Source of the DNA: Prostheceraeus crozeri
Lineage: Eukaryota; Platyhelminthes; Polycladida; Euryleptidae
Reading direction: 5' to 3'
NCBI GenBank assembly: GCA_907163375.1
Contig: CAJQUW010000498.1
Coordinates: 186,001-250,000, forward strand
DNA: 64,000 nt
Part shown: positions 47,165 through 58,647 of the stretch, piece after piece
How the letters are laid out: each line of letters begins with the position of its first letter
Position numbering within the stretch: the first letter of the stretch is position 1
Translations under genes and position numbers: made by a program
The notes under the pieces: model-generated
The model's input: the letters and a program-made list of their open reading frames with translations, nothing else
The model's database searches: none
What the model was told of the DNA's origin: nothing

Positions 47165-48380
47165 AAGTTAAATTAATAAAACACTATTATATCTGTAGCT
47201 GATAAACTGCCAAACGGTAGAAATGAGTGTTTCATAGCATGAGATAGTATGATCTTCTATGTTCAAGAAGAAAATCTTACTCAATACCATTCAATATCAA
47301 ACTAAATACCATTTCTTGAAAATCAGCGATGTGATTGACCACTGAAGATGAAATCAGAAAATCGCCTGTAGAATCTTGTAGAAGCATGCTGGAATATCAT
47401 ACGGTTCAGGATCGCTTGCAATTGGTTTTGAAGATCAAGTATGCAAAAATGGGAACGAAATTCACAAATTTGTGGTCATATGATTAACTTTCTTTCATGC
47501 TGTTTAGATGCTTTGTTTATAGGCGGTCCATTTTCATAAATATCCAGCCAAAGGAGATCTCCTAGATGAATCGTATTCTGCATGATAATATTAGGTTACA
47601 GACCTACGGCATTTGCATCAGTAGTTATCTCAATATATGGTCAATAAATTTCTGAACTAGACCCGCTGTCGAAGTCCAGCCTGGTGCCATCATACTTATC
47701 GCTTCGATAGCTATGATGTCCGACCTCTACATGAGTTTTATCAACTTAAACCAGAGGCAAAAAAGCGGATTTCTATTATTACACTTCTGTTCTATTCGGT
47801 TCTATTTCATTACGCACATGTACATGTATATTATTCTCGTATAACCAAAGAACTATATCATTGTTTTTATTGAGTGAACGAATAAAATTCGTCATTGCTA
47901 TTAAATCTTGCATTTCTCAGATGAATCTAAAATCTGGTTCTCTTGCAACTCCGAAAAGTCCATTGCAGTAGCAACCTACTCCTGTGCATGCAGTCATGTT
48001 TAAACGAGCGGTCAGGCATTTGATAAATGAAAATCTTTCACAGTACATTACATCCCTTCTCATTTGATTAATTTGAGAAGAAAACTGCCGTCTTATTCAG
48101 CCCATTAAATAGTGAATGAGACGAGACTTGGAATGTGATGCGATTCCGAAGAATCCTTAAAAGTCATTGTTCTCTGATGTTTGTTAAACTGCCGCTGTAG
48201 ACAATTGGGCAAGTAGACAGATTGTCTTAACGGAGACATAGGGGTCATCCGAATCTATGGAAGTTCTCATCGAACATTTGATGCAGATGAAAGCATTCTT
48301 GTGTGACGCGTACCTCGACGTATGTTTTCAAACACGATAATGTATGCTGGGGTTTCATTAGCAGAGTATTTCTAAGCGGT
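47165..48380. other. no gene seen
   Basis: Unrecognised AT-rich DNA. Confidence 0.4.
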
Positions 48381-48401
48381 TGCATGCACTGTAAAATTAC
48401 A

Positions 48402-48464
48402 GGTTACACCACGAGCGATTACACGAGCGCGAAGCGCGAGTTAAATCGAGAGTGGTGTAACCGA
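48402..48464. repeat. short GC-rich hairpin
   Basis: GGTTACACCAC and GTGGTGTAACC are perfect reverse complements about 40 bases apart. The middle (GAGCGCGAAGCGCGAG) is itself palindromic. It may be a tiny MITE end pair or a small cruciform-forming repeat. Confidence 0.6.
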
Positions 48465-48469
48465 GTTGT

Positions 48470-48945
48470 CGGCACAGTTTTCTGCTAAACTGACATTACT
48501 TCCTCGATGTATGAATTGTATGAATCATAGAAATCGGATCACGTGACCAATCTTTTCTGAAACCGTTTCTAAACTATCAAGAGGCAGAATTTCATTGTAT
48601 AATCAGTTTGTCGGTTTGTCATAGACTCATATACTCAATTTCTAAGATTACTGCATTTAGACAGAAATCCGTGACTCTTAGGTAGGAAGCATTCTTTGTC
48701 AACCTATCCGAATATTCTCTGTCTCTCTATTGTGTAATCTCTCCTTTTAGTAGCTAGCTTCATGATTAACTTTCAGTTGCATATTGATACGAGAATGGAC
48801 TTCTATGACATAAAATGTTTTCTCTCTAGAAATGGAAGTCCAATACTTTTCTGCTTGGACGGGTCTTCAAATCTTTGAAATTTTCATCTTACCGTTTTGT
48901 ATCAGGTAACAAAGTTAAAATGTGTTTAAAACTCATTCATTTTTG
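48470..48945. other. no gene seen
   Basis: Unrecognised spacer left of the second Tc1 copy. Confidence 0.4.
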
Positions 48946-48951
48946 GATCTA

Positions 48952-50234
48952 CAGTCCGTTTCATAAAAAGTGGATCATCCTAAAATTTGACTAAATAAAA
49001 CATAAGTATGACACAGAAAGCATTTTTCATGTTATTTCATGTCCCCTGTTATTTAAATGTCCTTATATAATCTGATAAGCTATGATACAGTAACGGTTCT
49101 TAAGAAGCTAATATTTTGTGGCCCTACCCTTATTGTCAATGACATTACCAATTCGTCTAGGCATTGATTCGATGATATCGTTGATTTTTGACTGATCTAA
49201 CTTTCTCCACTCTCTTTTTAACAGTGACGTAAGTTGTGATACGCCATCTGTAGGTAGCAGTGAACGACGAACGTTACGTTTTAGAATACTCCATACATTT
49301 TCTATGGGATTCAGATCAGGAGAACGAGCTGGCCAAGATAATGTCCTAAGCCCTAATTGAGACTTGCATAAGTTGACTCTACTACTCCTGTGACACGTAG
49401 CATTATCATCCATAAATAACCAAGTCGATGGATCACCAAGTTGATCTGTCATTTGGCCAATGTTCATTCGTAAAACATTCACATAGCGTTCAGAATTCAT
49501 GGTTCCTTGCTGTATGTGAAGTTCAGAGCGGCCATTGGTCCAAATGCCAGCCCAAATCAGTATAGTCGCACCACCTTGTACCCGGGGACGATGTAAATGT
49601 CTCGGAATTTCCTGATCAGATTTTATCCATAATCTCAATCGACCATCACTATCCTAGCAAGGCTAGGTTCTAGCAAGTTCTAGCAAGGCTGACACTTTGC
49701 CTTTTGTGAATGCGATCTCGTTATTGTTCATTTGTGCTTTGTATTGTTTTCAACCGGTAAGAGATAGATTTCTAGCTGAAAGCAGTCAGGAGTGCTGCCA
49801 ACACCACCGCAACGAAGTCAGGAAGCTATGGAACATGAAGTCCAGTTAATCACATGTAGCAGTTACATTATTGTAGATGAATAATGGTGCTATACTGGCT
49901 CTGATTGACCGATTTTCTTTATTTTTGTTTTGCTTGATAGCTTTTGGCTTGTAGAACAACATATTACATAACAAAGGAAACAAATGTAATTTTATAAGAG
50001 TGAGGTATGATATTGTGTAACATTGCTAAATGAAGATCAAATTATCTACTACTTTTTTATCTATAACAGGAAAACAACTCAATATTCATGCTTGAAATTT
50101 CCAACAATGATACTAGTAAGCACAACTGACATATCTTCCAAATTTCAGAGAATTTCGTTCAAGTTTGGCGGAGTTAGACAAAGTTGAAATTAAGGCGATG
50201 CTTAAGGGTGATCCATTTTTTATGAAACAATCTG
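48952..50234 (-). mobile_element. Tc1-family transposon, copy 2 (1,283 bp, internally deleted)
   Basis: TA duplications at 48950-48951 and 50235-50236. Same ~30-base inverted ends and flanking untranslated regions as copy 1, with about one difference per hundred bases. About 390 bases encoding the N-terminal half are missing at about 49655. The junction carries filler made of repeated CTAGCAAGG / TTCTAGCAAG pieces copied from the sequence just beside it. It retains the C-terminal region that copy 1 lacks. Confidence 0.95.
49108..49638 (-). pseudogene. Tc1 transposase, N-terminally truncated (176 codons)
   Basis: Begins within the catalytic domain (RLWIKSDQEIPRHLHRPR) and has the second and third catalytic residues: Asp78 in WLFMDDNATCHRS and Glu113 in SPDLNPIENVW, 34 residues apart. 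It then continues with the family C-terminus SILKRNVRRSLLPTDGVSQL and ends IGNVIDNKGRATKY. The DNA-binding helix-turn-helix units and the first catalytic Asp are lost in the internal deletion. The ATG at 49638 is an incidental codon, not the family start. It cannot make an active transposase, but its ends should still be recognisable to one. Confidence 0.9.
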
Positions 50235-50354
50235 TAATTGTCGAATAAAAGTAATCGAATCCGATTGCAATTACATAGAAATCGGTTCAATGTGGTGCAT
50301 CACACTTGCAAAGAAGTCACTTTTGTCATGCTTGTCAGTCTCACGACTGTGGGT

Positions 50355-50612
50355 GCAAGCATAGAAATTGACAACAATAAAACCTCTAGAATGGAAGTCA
50401 AGCTTCATGCAATACACAATAGTGGCACATAGATCCCACGCACTTTCACTTAGATACACTTGTCAACGGCTGCATCATTGGATTAGAATCAGTCACATGT
50501 GCAAATTTAAGCTTTTAATTGGCTCTTCATGCCCCAACTTAGTTCCCCCGGATGTGCCGCGACCTTGAGTCAATTTCCATTCTAGTCAACTTCAGATAAA
50601 CAATCTATTTCT
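50355..50612 (+). repeat. repeat G, copy 1
   Basis: Matches 61805-62027: GAAATTGACAACAATAAAAC, CACTTGTCAACGGC, GAATCA, AAGCTTTTAATTGG, CCCCAACTTAGTT, GGATGTGCCGCGACCTTGA and CAATTTCCATTCTAGTCAAC in order. Copy 1 has about 45 extra bases near its left side. No coding frame or tRNA boxes seen. Confidence 0.7.
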
Positions 50613-50662
50613 ATGGGTACAAGTGAATTAGAAGAAGCTGGACTGTGACTTCTTGCACCATT

Positions 50663-50982
50663 AAGGCTGGTTTCCAATGGGTCGTAGGTCACTTAACTGT
50701 CTGCGCTGTCGCATGAAATTTGACGTCACAATTATCTTCCCACTTTCTTGCGACAAGAACGGTCGGCGTTCGTGGCGTTACAATATTTGATGTCAGAACG
50801 GGCACTGCATTACATGCGACGTCGCAAGGGTGACACGCACGGTAAAACAGCAGACATTGATTGATTGTAAACCGTCGTATTAGTTGAAGCGTACCTGCGT
50901 GAAATATAGACCAATCAGAGCGCGCTATTGCGGAAGACGGTGTTGCGACTGTACGACGCGCGACCCATTGGAAACCAGTCTT
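50663..50982. mobile_element. 320-bp MITE with 22-bp inverted ends
   Basis: CTGGTTTCCAATGGGTCG at the left is matched by its exact complement at the right; the repeat extends to about 22 bases with one mismatch. The interior is GC-richer than the flanks and has many TGCGAC/GTCGCA motifs in both orientations. Target duplication is unclear (TTA left, TTC right). The 123-codon minus frame at 50689-51060 is a shadow. Superfamily not assigned. Confidence 0.7.
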
Positions 50983-50989
50983 TCTAGGC

Positions 50990-53900
50990 AACAAGTGGAC
51001 GCTACTGTGTGACAAGCTCATTTGCATGCTACGCGTACTGCACTCAATCCGGTGGTTCAAGCGGTTAAATAAGAATTAACCGTGGTGGAATGTAAACTTT
51101 GGTTGTCATCGAAATGCGCATTCGGTGGCGAAATTGATGCATGTGTATCTGATGCTTTCTTTGCGAGAAGTATCGTCTTGAAAAGCCATTGCTTGTTAGC
51201 CAAAAGATAAACAGTTTGAAGGGAAGCATCCTGCATAATTTTTTGTTAGCTAGATGTAGCGCCCGAAAAACTACAGTATTAGAAAAAGTTGTTTTACTGG
51301 AATTTTGCGATATGGTGAACGATTTGTTCTGATTATCTTTATCAAATGTCGATAAGAAATTGATATGAAAATTGATATAGAAGATATTCGATAATTTGTT
51401 GGCTCTATTTTTTCGCAATATGTAAAACGCATTTTTCTAAACACAGAAAATCATTTGAATTCAAAATCAAAATCAATTTATCCTTTATGCGTCAAAAGAT
51501 GTCAACCATTGAACAATGTATGTCATTTTATTTACAAACATGAATGAATATTGGAGTTATATTTCGAATATAAGTGCATATTAAGATCAATATCTTTCAA
51601 ACGCCAACTGATGTCAACCATGTGATTTTTATTGACAAATTTCCAATAACAGAGAATACTCATGCTGTATCCTATAGTAAATTTGACGTCTGACCTGGAA
51701 AATGGTCACTCAAGTGAATCATTCCACTGGCATTAGTATTGTGCCGATGAATGGTCTTTTTTATCTCAACTCTTTGACCTTCTCATTCTTCGGCATTCTA
51801 TGTCATTTTGAGCACTTGTCATATCATGATATATAACATTGAGGATTTTTGGAACTTATGGACGGAACCCTCCGTTATACCGCCAGTCTGGCCTGAAAGC
51901 TCTCGATAAAACGGGTCTAATTAGGATTGGATTTTTCTGAGTGGCTTGGGGTAGGCCGGAAAATTTAGGCTCATTTACTAGCACGTCACAAATGCTTACT
52001 ATTGACTGCGATCTACAGACATCACTTCGTCACTCATGTCAAAAATGCAAAATTTACATTATTCCTAAGATCAATCTGATCACTTTGAACAAGCCTAATT
52101 GCAATGAACAAGCAATATCTGAAATCGAAAACTAAATTGAAACGTTAATGCTCCATTTTCAAAATTCGCAATCTAAATGGGGAGCTCTATTATTCCAAAT
52201 GAAGGATAGGCGAGATATAAGCTGGAAAACAAAGAATATAACTCCATTTTAACGAGAGATGATCCAACAATCGACAGGAGAATTCGGTAAATGAATGTGA
52301 AAGATTATTATCGCATAATTCTGAGCTACCATGACGACCAGTATTAAGAAAATGGGGAAATTGTCATCTCAAATCTTTCATGGAGTAACTTCGACGTCTT
52401 GTTAAGGAAACTAATATTCTCTTTTAAACAAGATAGGAAATTGTAGCTTCAAATCTCTGAACAAATTCTTGAAATGGTTTATTTGAATGCATGTAGGATC
52501 AATCGGATTATGTTTACTTAGCAAAGAGCAAGATTCAAATTCACAATCAATTCCTTCATTTTCGCTTGCAAGACCTTTGCTGATCCATTTTATAAATTTG
52601 TCAAATAATCGGCAACTAAGCCGACAGAATGCGGCACAATAGTACTTTCTCTTTAGAGAAATATAATCTAATTTACTGACGTTTCTATACACGCGATCAT
52701 ATGGAGTTTACAATAAACAATTTATTTTACGTCAAAAGATAAAATCAATTGTCATTCGATGTGAGTTGCTGCCTACACGAAGTCGAAACAATTTCTTGTG
52801 AGTTATTTTCTGTGATCCAAAATGTTTTGAATTCTAGCAATAGTTCCAAATCGAATTTATTTGCAATTGCATGTCAGCGTGCATGATCTACTCGTAATAA
52901 CAAAATAGAGGATGCGAATACAGCCACATGAAAAAGATTGATTTAGTTGTCGATCATCAATTTCAATATGTAATTGTCATTTGAAATAAAATGAATATAA
53001 ATTCATGCTTATTGACAAATTATTTTCCTTTTCGAGTGCTCTGTTGAAGGATAACAAAAGAAAATGCAGACCATACCTATATTTAATGAATTACAGGCAT
53101 CCGCGATTCCTCAGCTTAAACCCGAGAATCATGTTTGTCTTTTGATCATCTTGAGAGGGTTTGTTATGTTGCATATCGACAGTTTTGAAGAATAACATTA
53201 CAGCCAACGAATAAAACTTTGTTAAATTCGATTTGCCTACGGTTATTCCTGTCGGGAAAGTACTGCACTTGGAAGTTGTCCAACGCTTGAGCACAAAAGC
53301 GGATGGATTTATTTGTGCATTGAATACAACTCAATAATGCGATTGTGAAATGAAGACTTTGCATCAGAAGTTGGATAAAACGAAATTCAACCATGCTTTT
53401 GAAAAACGAAATTTTTCCGGTCTATGGATCCTCAAACGAAATTACGAATGTTAGAGATGAGTTCAAGATGCTGAAAGTTTTCAAATGATTGGGAAAAGAG
53501 ACAGAAGTAGTCAAATTGCTACTAAAAAATTGACAATTAGTACTAACATAAAATGTGAAGTTTAAGACTCAATTCGATGTCCATGGTATAAAAGATAGGA
53601 TTTGATTTGTAGACTCATGTTCATGCGATAGTGTACTCATGGTGATGATAAATGCACTTCATTATAAGTTATCATAAAAAATGGCTGTAAGAGTGACACA
53701 ATTTAGATCTTCGTATGCTTAACATTGACCTTCAATTTGACCATTTAGTCAGCCTAATCAAACGACTTTTGGAGGAAGGTTTGAAAATTCACCAATGCTA
53801 AAAGTCATGAAAGCGTGAGACACGCGGTTTCGTCTTATAAGGACTACAACTAGGGTCTAAAAACAATGTTTTTTGAAATGGTTAAAACAAAATACATGAT

Positions 53901-55020
53901 GATTTTGTGATTTTTGTTTTTTTTGCTTTATTAGTATTTTCATTTTGTCACGTTTCTTAGAATGTCCAATCTATCGAAGGAATTATCAACGTCATGGATG
54001 GCTAGACATACAAAAAGAACCCTGCTGCACAGAAACTAGTTACGCCACATCAAACAACTGCATTTATTCTCGTAGGATTTAGCATCTCCTCGGTCGGTTT
54101 ACACTCATCAAATTTCATTCTATCTGCTGTCATTTTGCTGTTTTGTTGACGTCTCTTTTAGAAAGTTTTCTAAAATCTGAAGGAATGTTAAGCTGCAATC
54201 CGCACCTAAACAAACAAAAATCACATGTATCCCGCTCCTACTGTATTGCCTAAAATTTCTCCCGGGGGTGTATCCGGCATTATTACCTTGCACTGATGTA
54301 GGATGTCCATTTCGAACTGTGTAGATGTCAGGAGTCTGTCATTAAATAATTGGGAAACTGAACCATTCCACTTGGACTAGTCGATGATTCAACAACAGCA
54401 GCGTTTTATTGCAGATTGAAGGACAAATTCATCTCAACGACCAAGAATTGATTGACAGACAGGAATGAAATGCCTCCTCAGTCTAGGCTACCTACTCAAT
54501 TCTGACCCGATTCGGTCCTCTATTAACATAACAAGTTCCGTCTGTTGTTAATTGTTATGCCTCGCATGATTTTAGGAGTTAGGAGTAATGAATTTCAATA
54601 CCAAAATAGAAATTTTATTTCATTTTTATGTGCCGAAAGTAACCTACAGCACAGCTTACATTAAATGCATTCACACTCCAGGAAACGGTTCCAAATACCA
54701 ATGAAAACACAACAGTTGAAGCTAAGATTACTATGATATCTAAACTTCAATCATTAATTTCTATATCAAAAGTTGGATCCAATGTCCTAAGAAACCGCTA
54801 GGCCTATAATGAGAAATTCTCAAAGAACAAGCAAAAATTTAAGAAAACATGTTTTAAACCTTAACTATACAGCAAAGGTGTGGCAAGGGCCAAATCGACA
54901 TCATTATGGATGGGGGATCCAAATATTAAAATCTGTCTTCCATTCTTGCTCCAGCAAATTCAAATCCTCGGAAAAACTAGGTTAGGTACTGATCGGCTTT
55001 GAAGAGGTAATTGGGAGTAG
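50990..55020. other. long stretch without recognised genes
   Basis: Contains a minus frame of 117 codons (51065-51418) and several shorter ones, all without motifs. AATCAATTTATCC with GCGTCAAAAGAT at 51470-51498 and AATTTATTTTACGTCAAAAGAT at 52715-52738 resemble each other and the hairpin at 58.55 kb; they may be LINE 3'-end scraps. Confidence 0.4.
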
Positions 55021-55029
55021 AAAATAAAG

Positions 55030-55190
55030 GTGTGCAAATCCGATCCGAGTCCGACTGTCGGATCATATTCGTTCGATTCATCTTCTTCTCTTCGAATTCG
55101 GATTTTATGTTTGAAAGGTTGGATCGGATTAGCATCTTTACGGGAATCCGGAAACATCCGAATTAGCCGGATCGGATTCAACCTGGTGGA
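55030..55190. repeat. GGATCGGAT-type degenerate repeat patch
   Basis: CGGAT and ATCCG occur about a dozen times on the two strands within 160 bases (GATCCGATCCGAG, TTGGATCGGATTAG, CCGGATCGGATTC). It looks like a decayed short tandem repeat. A 73-codon minus frame across it is incidental. Confidence 0.4.
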
Positions 55191-55194
55191 GAGC

Positions 55195-55558
55195 TTTAAT
55201 TAGGCCAATAGACAACTGGTCGCTGAGGAGAATGAAGTTTTTTACGACTTTTAAGGTCCTCCATTCAAACCGGACGTGGCGGGACTTTTATGGCACCAAT
55301 TTTCAAAAACGATGACTTTTGTTCGATTCTTATTCATACATATTGCGGTTTAGAAGACAAGGTGCCTGCGTCCATTTGGCCCAAATTTCTGTCATCTTCA
55401 TACTAACAATGCATTTTCAACGGTCTGGATTTCGAAATTTTTCAAACTTTATTTAAAATCACAACTGTCAATCAAATACATCAACATAAATAAGTTCACT
55501 TTTCTAGAATTGCTGTATAGTATTCAAAAGTTGTTGAATAAATCATGATTAACTCAAA
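55195..55558. other. no gene seen
   Basis: Unrecognised spacer. Confidence 0.4.
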
Positions 55559-55559
55559 A

Positions 55560-56285
55560 TGCATAGAGTAAGTATATCAGGTAGAGTAGCGACTCAGTAT
55601 TGATTCAATTCCCAATGTGTATGCAGTTTCAATTTCATTACATGAATAGAGTTGAGAAACAACTTTCCGGACATTTTCAGGATTTACAACTCTATCATTA
55701 CAGGTGAGACATTTTTCTACTCTAAAAGTCTATACTTGGTCTTCTTATAAATATGATTTTGATATCTATTGATGCACCCCGGTCGGTTCACCTCATCTTA
55801 ATAATACTTAATAATTGGGAAGACTTTTAGGACGAGACAGTTAAGCTAGATTGTACATACTCATGTCATTGAAAAACTAGTACTTCCGATGATGAATGTA
55901 TGTTAGCGTTTGAACAGTGATTCGACAATAATTGTGCATCGTGCAAAGATGTAATTATATTCTAACAAATCTCTAAAAATTACTGATAATGAAATCTTCT
56001 ATTCGCCACCTTGCCATCCTGTTGATGTGTGGATTTTATTATTTTCATATGTTAACATGTTGTATCGGCATGTTTATCTCGTTCTTGTCCAAAACTTTTT
56101 TGGCAATAAGTGACTTATGACTTATGAGACCCAATGCTAAATGGGATATATACAAATTTTTACAGTTTAGTGCTCAACCTTAGAAACAAGTGTATTTTCT
56201 TTAGCGTGATCAGATCACAAAGTTTTGATCACAATCTTTTGATATGAAAATTTTCACTGTATGCTGACATGTTTTTGAGTCGACA
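55560..56285 (+). repeat. repeat F, copy 2
   Basis: Partner of 46356-47135. The blocks ATAGAGTAAG..GCGACTCAGTA..CCCAATGTGTATGCAG, GTATTTTCTTTAGCGTGATC (about 56191) and ATCTTTTGATATGAAAATTTT with TATGCTGACAT (56231-56265) align. Confidence 0.55.
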
Positions 56286-56289
56286 CTCT

Positions 56290-57955
56290 ACCTACTTATG
56301 CTTACTCTATGTCAAAATGTTTTTCACTGATCTTACATCCAAGATATTTAAATTATTGGATTTTGCTGTCATACACATGTTCCAAGTAAACTATCCATAC
56401 TTATTAAATTTCTTTTCTTTTCTGTATCTTGCCTGTCTTGTTCCATTTTTTTGAGTTTCAGACAACTCATGACAAAATTTACGTACCTACGGAAACTAGG
56501 TAGGTCTTTGTGTGGAGTCTGAATCAAAACTTCTCTACAATAAATTCATTATTTTGCTATACGTTTGTGATTGCAATACACTTTGATATGTGATTGAGAA
56601 TGCAAATATCCTTGTTATTTGCTCAATGTCTGCCTCTTCAATAACGCAAACAAACATATCGTTCAATTTTTCATATTCACGTTGAAAAGTATCTACCTGG
56701 CAGCCAGGAGAAGATTGTTTCATGTTTGTGTATGACATATACCCAACATACCTTTGAGGAATTTCTAGCCAACAAAGTTTCTTGTACTTTCATTTCCATT
56801 TACTCAGTATTTTTCAAACTTCCTTACTCATCACCTCATTCTTAAATGAAAGTATTGCATTTTAACATCCTTCAAAAGCAGAGCATTCGAAATTAGGAAT
56901 GACATTGGCTATACAAGTGGAATTACAGACATTTTGGAAAAATTCTAACATTGAACAATTTTGGATGATATTTTACAAAGCTTTCCTTCAATAAATGAAC
57001 TAATGAGGCGAGTAAACGACGTTCAAAAGGTGATCTGAAAGCTGACGCTTCAGTTCTAGGCAGTCTTACAAATGTGCTTGAATTTTGCGTCTGGCTCCGG
57101 TCCGTTGATTTGGGAAAATTCAGACCCGTCTGAATATCTGATTTTTAAATCCGTAGATTGCATCACATTCAAAAGGTCCCCAGCAAATATTATGGAATGC
57201 ATCTCAACTGAGTTGCCTATAATTACACTTTTAAGAATTCTAATTTTTTAGCATTATTTTTAGTATTACGCAATTGTATTATTTTTAAATGTGGACAGCG
57301 GTTGATTTATGATTGTGTGATTCCTGTGGGTGTGCGCGAACCGAAATGGAATGTGCGAGTATATGTTATACGTCCCTTTATCCTCATGTAAATTGTATCA
57401 AGAATTTCTTCGCATTGAAACTGAATTATTAGCGTTCCAAAGTAAATAAAACTATTTGTTTATCCCCGGCCAGCTTCTGCTATATTTTAGGCCCACAGGC
57501 TATCCGGACTCGCTTACACGTCTGGTTGTAGTTTTCGAGATGCGTGTGCGCTCAAATGTGGATGAAACTATTTTCTAAATCAGCAACTTCAAAATCTTCA
57601 ATCCACATCCATGCAGTTGCAGCATTTATCCTCAATACCGAGTAAACATTCATGCCTTATTCATACGCCTAGGCCTACAAATCTACAGTGATAATCCGAT
57701 GACCGAACTAAAATTTAGCTACCCATGCCGCTTGTTTACTATTCTAAAGGGCATTTAGATTGGCTACAAATGTAATCATAATATTAATTACTTGACTGTC
57801 ACACATTAGTCCCGGTAAATTGATATTTATTGATTTTAGGATTGGAAAAGTAAGAATCTTAATGCTACGCATAATCTCAAATCCTTCACAAATATTCGAA
57901 ATATTCGCATGCGCTGCATTAAGTTAAGCTTAGATACATCTTTTTTTGTAATGTT
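56290..57955. other. no gene seen
   Basis: Short frames at 56269-56454 and 56535-56738 are AT-rich chance frames. Nothing else recognised. Confidence 0.4.
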
Positions 57956-57959
57956 TGAT

Positions 57960-58065
57960 CCGCTAAGGTCATCATCTGTAGTACGCGTCCGCATAAGTAT
58001 TCGCATAATTTAGAAACGAAGATCCGTATCCGCGCGAAAGCAGATAATCCACCTTTGTTAAAAGC
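57960..58065. repeat. GCGGAT-type repeat, fragment 3 (minus-strand relative)
   Basis: On the minus strand GCGCGGATACGGATC is followed by an AT-rich spacer and ATGCGAATACTTATGCGGACGCG, echoing the order of the fragments at 6.8 and 8.1 kb. The similarity is loose. Confidence 0.3.
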
Positions 58066-58538
58066 TATTCACATAGTTTCACACAATTGCTTTTTTTATG
58101 TTGCGTAAGAGAAAAAAAGCCATTTTTATGAGCTAAAGTATCTCAAACAAGGGTGGACATAGTCTTAACCAACACAGAATTACGTAGCCTCTGCCAAGAA
58201 AGACACATATTCAGACATGTGTCGCATAAACGCAGTCAATCGACAGAATGTGAAAGACTATTCCTCCGATCTACGTAGATCGCTCACGTTTCACATTCGC
58301 TATCGCCTGCAATTCAAAAAGTACTTATTCAAATTACCTCAAATTTGGCTTGTGAATAGCAACTACTCAACGATGCGTGTGCGTGAAACTTTCTGTTGAT
58401 TGGATAATGTATCCTGGTTTTACTCAAATTTGCAAGCATGAGGAGATGCCGGTAACTTATATGTGTAATTCATCGTGGACCCATTTGTGAGGCCAAGGTG
58501 TGAACAAAAAATTGATCGAAACAAAATTAAATTTTTAT

Positions 58539-58599
58539 ATAAGGAAATGAAATTAATTTATCTTGCGTCGAAAGATAAACTAATTTAATTTCCTTTTAT
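58539..58599. repeat. 25-bp-arm hairpin
   Basis: GGAAATGAAATTAATTTATC and the complement of AAGATAAACTAATTTAATTTCC form near-perfect arms around a 6-base GCGTCG loop. It lies only about 50 bases left of the long palindrome. Confidence 0.65.
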
Positions 58600-58647
58600 C
58601 AAAATGTTATCTAAATCTTTCTTTATAAGTTCGGTATATATTGCTAG

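Noticed and set aside
50689-51060. 123-codon minus frame
   Set aside because: It spans the inverted ends of a MITE and its interior; no motif.
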